Source: Chryseobacterium binzhouense (lineage in GTDB: Bacteria > Bacteroidota > Bacteroidia > Flavobacteriales > Weeksellaceae). From it: a stretch of DNA of 64,000 bases. Shown here piece after piece: positions 61,800 to 64,000 of this stretch. The stretch covers positions 186,001-250,000 of the forward strand of contig NZ_VKOG01000003.1 in assembly GCF_007474545.1 (NCBI RefSeq), read 5' to 3'. The translations under genes were made by a program, and so were the position numbers. The notes below the pieces were generated by a model, which did no database searches, was not told where the DNA came from, and saw only the letters and a list, made by a program, of their open reading frames with translations. Each line of letters opens with the position of its first letter. Within the stretch, counting starts at the first letter, position 1.

Positions 61800-63095
61800 T
61801 TATTTCAAATAAAGTTTCATTCTTGCCTCATATTCCGGTTTGGTTTTCAATAATTTCCAAATCTTTTTGTCATCAGGATAGCTGATTCTGTAGTACATGA
61901 TTTTATCCGCAGAATATTTAAAATAAGGATGATTTTTCAGCCACTCTTCAGGAGCATCAACCAAAGTATATCTCTCTACTTTAGAATTATCGAGCGGAGC
62001 AATATTTAAAAGTTTCTGAACCAATTCTTTATCTATATTATACGTTTCAAGAATCTGTTCTTTGGTCATGAATCCGCCAAGCTTTTTGCGAAAACCGATC
62101 ATAGAACCTGCACTTTTCTCATCCAGTCCAAATTCCAAAAGCTGTTTAAAAGTTATCGAATTCAGTTCAGCTTTTGTGAAATCTGTTTTTTCCTGTTTTA
62201 TTTCTGCTTTTTTCTGCTCAGAATTTTTTGCAGCTGTTGAAGGATCAAGTCTAATAAATGGTTTTAAGCTTTCAAATTTTTCCTGGGAAATTACGAAACA
62301 GTTTTTAAGATCGTCCAGAGTTTTAAAACTGCCTTTTAGATTTCTGTCACGATAATTTACAATCACATTAGCCTGTTTTTCAGAAAATCCAAGATTTTCC
62401 CAGCCTTTTTTATCTAACTCATTCGGATCAAAAGCTGTAAGTTTAATTGGTGACTTAGATGGTGTGGCAAACGATTTAAAATTTGCAGGAGTTTTAGCAG
62501 GCAGAATAATATAAGGTTCCAGCTTTTGGTAGTTTTCATCGCTGATAATAAAACATTCTCTGAATTTTTCTTTGCTTATAAAACTTCCACCCAGATAATC
62601 TCTGTACTTTAAAATAGCTGCAGATTGCTTTTCTGAAAAACCCATTGTCTGCCAATCGCTTTTAGTGAAATGATCAGGATTAAATTTACCATTAATGATC
62701 AAAGATTTTTTCTTAAAATTTTCAGAATGATAGTTAGATCTAGATTCAGAGCTGTTTTCAGGAAGCAGCAAAAATGGTTCAAGCTCATTGTATTTTTCCG
62801 CTGAAACGGCAAAACACTTTTTGAACTGCGCTTTGGAAATAAAATTACCGCCGACAATTTCTTTATACTTTAAAATAGTTTTAGTTTGTTTTTCGGAAAA
62901 GCCAAGCTTCTGCCACTGATTTTCATCTAAATCGTTTGGATTGAAGGCTGAAAAGATTTTAGAAGACGAATTTTCCGTAACAAAGGTAATTTCAGGAAAT
63001 TTTTCTTTCTTTGTTGCTGAATATTTTTTGAAAGCAAGTAAAGTCAGGAGCACAACTCCAAGCACAGCCATTTTCTGATAATAATTTTTCCTCAT
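61800..63095 (-). CDS. Helix-hairpin-helix repeat protein (ComEA-like)
   Basis: A 431-residue protein anchored or exported by one N-terminal hydrophobic segment (MAVLGVVLLTLLAF, about 9-22). It has three clear repeats of about 60-70 residues: FNPNDLDENQWQKLGFSEKQ then TKTILKYKEIVGGNFIS; FNPDHFTKSDWQTMGFSEKQ then SAAILKYRDYLGGSFIS; and FDPNELDKKGWENLGFSEKQ then ANVIVNYRDRNLKGSFKT. A fourth variant follows (TKAELNSITFKQLLEFGLDE then KSAGSMIGFRKKLGGFMT). These are paired HhH units as in ComEA, suggesting DNA binding outside the membrane, perhaps for DNA uptake. No other competence gene is in the window. Confidence 0.8.
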   Translation of the reverse strand: MRKNYYQKMAVLGVVLLTLLAFKKYSATKKEKFPEITFVTENSSSKIFSAFNPNDLDENQWQKLGFSEKQTKTILKYKEIVGGNFISKAQFKKCFAVSAEKYNELEPFLLLPENSSESRSNYHSENFKKKSLIINGKFNPDHFTKSDWQTMGFSEKQSAAILKYRDYLGGSFISKEKFRECFIISDENYQKLEPYIILPAKTPANFKSFATPSKSPIKLTAFDPNELDKKGWENLGFSEKQANVIVNYRDRNLKGSFKTLDDLKNCFVISQEKFESLKPFIRLDPSTAAKNSEQKKAEIKQEKTDFTKAELNSITFKQLLEFGLDEKSAGSMIGFRKKLGGFMTKEQILETYNIDKELVQKLLNIAPLDNSKVERYTLVDAPEEWLKNHPYFKYSADKIMYYRISYPDDKKIWKLLKTKPEYEARMKLYLK

Positions 63096-63190
63096 CTTTT
63101 ATGTTTTAATAAACTAAAGATAAGAATTATTTTCTATGCTGAAAATATTGAATATTATTTTAAACTAACAGAAAAGCAATTATTAAATTT

Positions 63191-63535
63191 TTATTCCTCA
63201 TTTTTTTCTGCCAAAGAATCTTTCAGTTTCAAAAGTTCAGCTTTTACAAACTCCAGTCTGTCAATAATAGTGACTGTTTCAGAAATTTTACTGTTGGTAG
63301 TCAATGCGATTTTGGCTCCATCCAATGTGTAACCTTTTTCTTTTACCAAATGATAAATGATTTTAAGATTTTTGATGTCTTCCGGAGTAAAATAGCGGTT
63401 TCCTTTTTTATTTTTTTTAGGCTTAATGATGGGAAACTCCTGTTCCCAATACCTTATCAATGAAGCATTTACATCGAATGCTTTAGCAACTTCTCCTATC
63501 GAATAATACAGTTTGTCGGGTAAATTTATCTTCAT
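63191..63535 (-). CDS. MerR family transcriptional regulator
   Basis: A 114-residue DNA-binding protein. The winged helix-turn-helix is YYSIGEVAKAFDVNASLIRY then WEQEFPIIKPKKNKKGNRYF and TPEDIKNLKIIYHLVKEKGY (about 10-70). A C-terminal coiled coil (about 80-112) serves dimerisation. There are no Cys residues for metal sensing and no ligand domain, so the signal is unknown. A promoter TATCTTTG with a TTTG 21 bases further upstream (63556-63588, minus strand) precedes it. Confidence 0.88.
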   Translation of the reverse strand: MKINLPDKLYYSIGEVAKAFDVNASLIRYWEQEFPIIKPKKNKKGNRYFTPEDIKNLKIIYHLVKEKGYTLDGAKIALTTNSKISETVTIIDRLEFVKAELLKLKDSLAEKNEE

Positions 63536-63555
63536 TACGTTGAATCCTGAAAATT

Positions 63556-63588
63556 CAAAGATAAATATTTTTGAAACTACAGTACAAA
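63556..63588 (-). promoter_or_regulatory. Promoter of the MerR-type gene
   Basis: On the minus strand, TTTG (63585-63588), a 21-base spacer and TATCTTTG (63556-63563), 20 bases upstream of the ATG. Confidence 0.5.
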
Positions 63589-63617
63589 TCGTACATTGTA
63601 ATCTTTAAAATTAAAAA

Positions 63618-64000
63618 ATGACAAAGGAGAAAGTTTTGGGTATTGTTGGTTTAATTTTGGTATTATTCAGTTGCCAATCAACAAAATATAAAAATATGTT
63701 TGAAGAAAACACCGAGCCAAAATTAATTTCAGATCAATTCAGTTTTACAGAAGGTCCTGCTGCCGATAAATCAGGAAATGTTTACTTTACCGATCAGCCT
63801 AATGACAAAATATACTTTTGGGACTGGAAAACCAATAAGATTGAACTTTTTTCGGACAAGACTGGTCGTGCCAACGGAACTTTTTTTGACGAGAATGACC
63901 ATCTGATTACCTGCTCAGACAATGAAGGTGAAATCTGGAAAATCAGTAAAGACAAATCTGTAGAAGTTCTTTCTAAAGGTTTTGAAGGAAAAAGACTAAA
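63618..64000 (+). CDS. SMP-30/gluconolactonase-like lipoprotein (cut by window end)
   Basis: The first 127 codons of an exported protein. MTKEKVLGIVGLILVLFSCQ is a lipoprotein signal with Cys at 19. A beta-propeller start typical of SMP-30/gluconolactonase/LRE proteins follows: FSFTEGPAADKSGNVYFTDQ, IYFWDWKTNKIELFSDKTGR and ANGTFFDENDHLITCSDNEG. The Glu of TEGP is the family metal ligand. Members hydrolyse sugar lactones or related esters. The frame is open to the edge, so the 3' end is outside the window. Confidence 0.82.
   Translation, partial: MTKEKVLGIVGLILVLFSCQSTKYKNMFEENTEPKLISDQFSFTEGPAADKSGNVYFTDQPNDKIYFWDWKTNKIELFSDKTGRANGTFFDENDHLITCSDNEGEIWKISKDKSVEVLSKGFEGKRL

Overview
This window looks like chromosome of a Chryseobacterium-like flavobacterium (Bacteroidota, Weeksellaceae). 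The DNA is AT-rich. Promoters follow the Bacteroidota pattern (TTG or TTTG, about 18 bases, then TAnnTTTG). One secreted protein carries a type IX secretion (T9SS) type B C-terminal domain, and several repeat families seem typical of this group. The genus is inferred from protein and repeat resemblance; no database search was run.

Layout. 1-2250: a DUF493 protein, an outer-membrane beta-barrel protein and a DUF6261-like protein, with degenerate 42-bp tandem repeats. 2699-5007: an AT-rich three-gene defence operon that I read as a type II Thoeris system: a TIR-like ThsB, a two-helix membrane protein with a macro-like domain (ThsA), and a second canonical TIR protein with an unusual C-terminal extension. 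5008-9042: a mosaic downstream of urocanate hydratase (hutU). It holds two extra diverged copies of the hutU 3' end, a frameshifted DUF559 endonuclease gene between inverted repeats, and a zeta-toxin-like ATPase with an overlapping 49-residue partner. It looks like an integration or recombination hotspot. 9311-16376: a hypothetical gene, three tandem initiator tRNAs, a tsaC-CPBP protease-yaaA-prmC operon, an S41 peptidase, an MBL hydrolase and a GNAT protein. 16622-24967: katG, two tandem class III adenylate cyclases with different sensor halves, an HD-domain hydrolase and a YitT membrane protein. 25142-28299: an ArsC/Spx-like protein, an acyl-CoA thioesterase, a sugar isomerase-like lipoprotein and rimO.

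28405-43356 is a Wzx/Wzy-type polysaccharide locus on the minus strand: tyrosine autokinase, flippase, EpsG-like polymerase, four glycosyltransferases, nucleotide-sugar enzymes and two different initiating phosphoglycosyl transferases. It is followed upstream by a 1399-residue T9SS type B repeat protein (43485-47684). 47984-51390 carries lysS, then an operon of a small lipoprotein, a cytochrome c lipoprotein and rlmF.

51487-58736 is a complete trpEGDCFBA operon. It is preceded by a leader peptide with three consecutive Trp codons and a terminator/antiterminator pair, so it is probably controlled by classical attenuation. The operon has been disturbed by repeats: a dispersed repeat between trpD and trpC, repeated NHQ-type insertions inside trpF, and a remnant of an IS200/REP-type transposase between trpF and trpB whose left inverted repeat encodes the end of TrpF. 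58744-64000: lipB, topB, a helix-hairpin-helix repeat protein, a MerR-type regulator and the start of an SMP-30/gluconolactonase-like lipoprotein cut by the window end.
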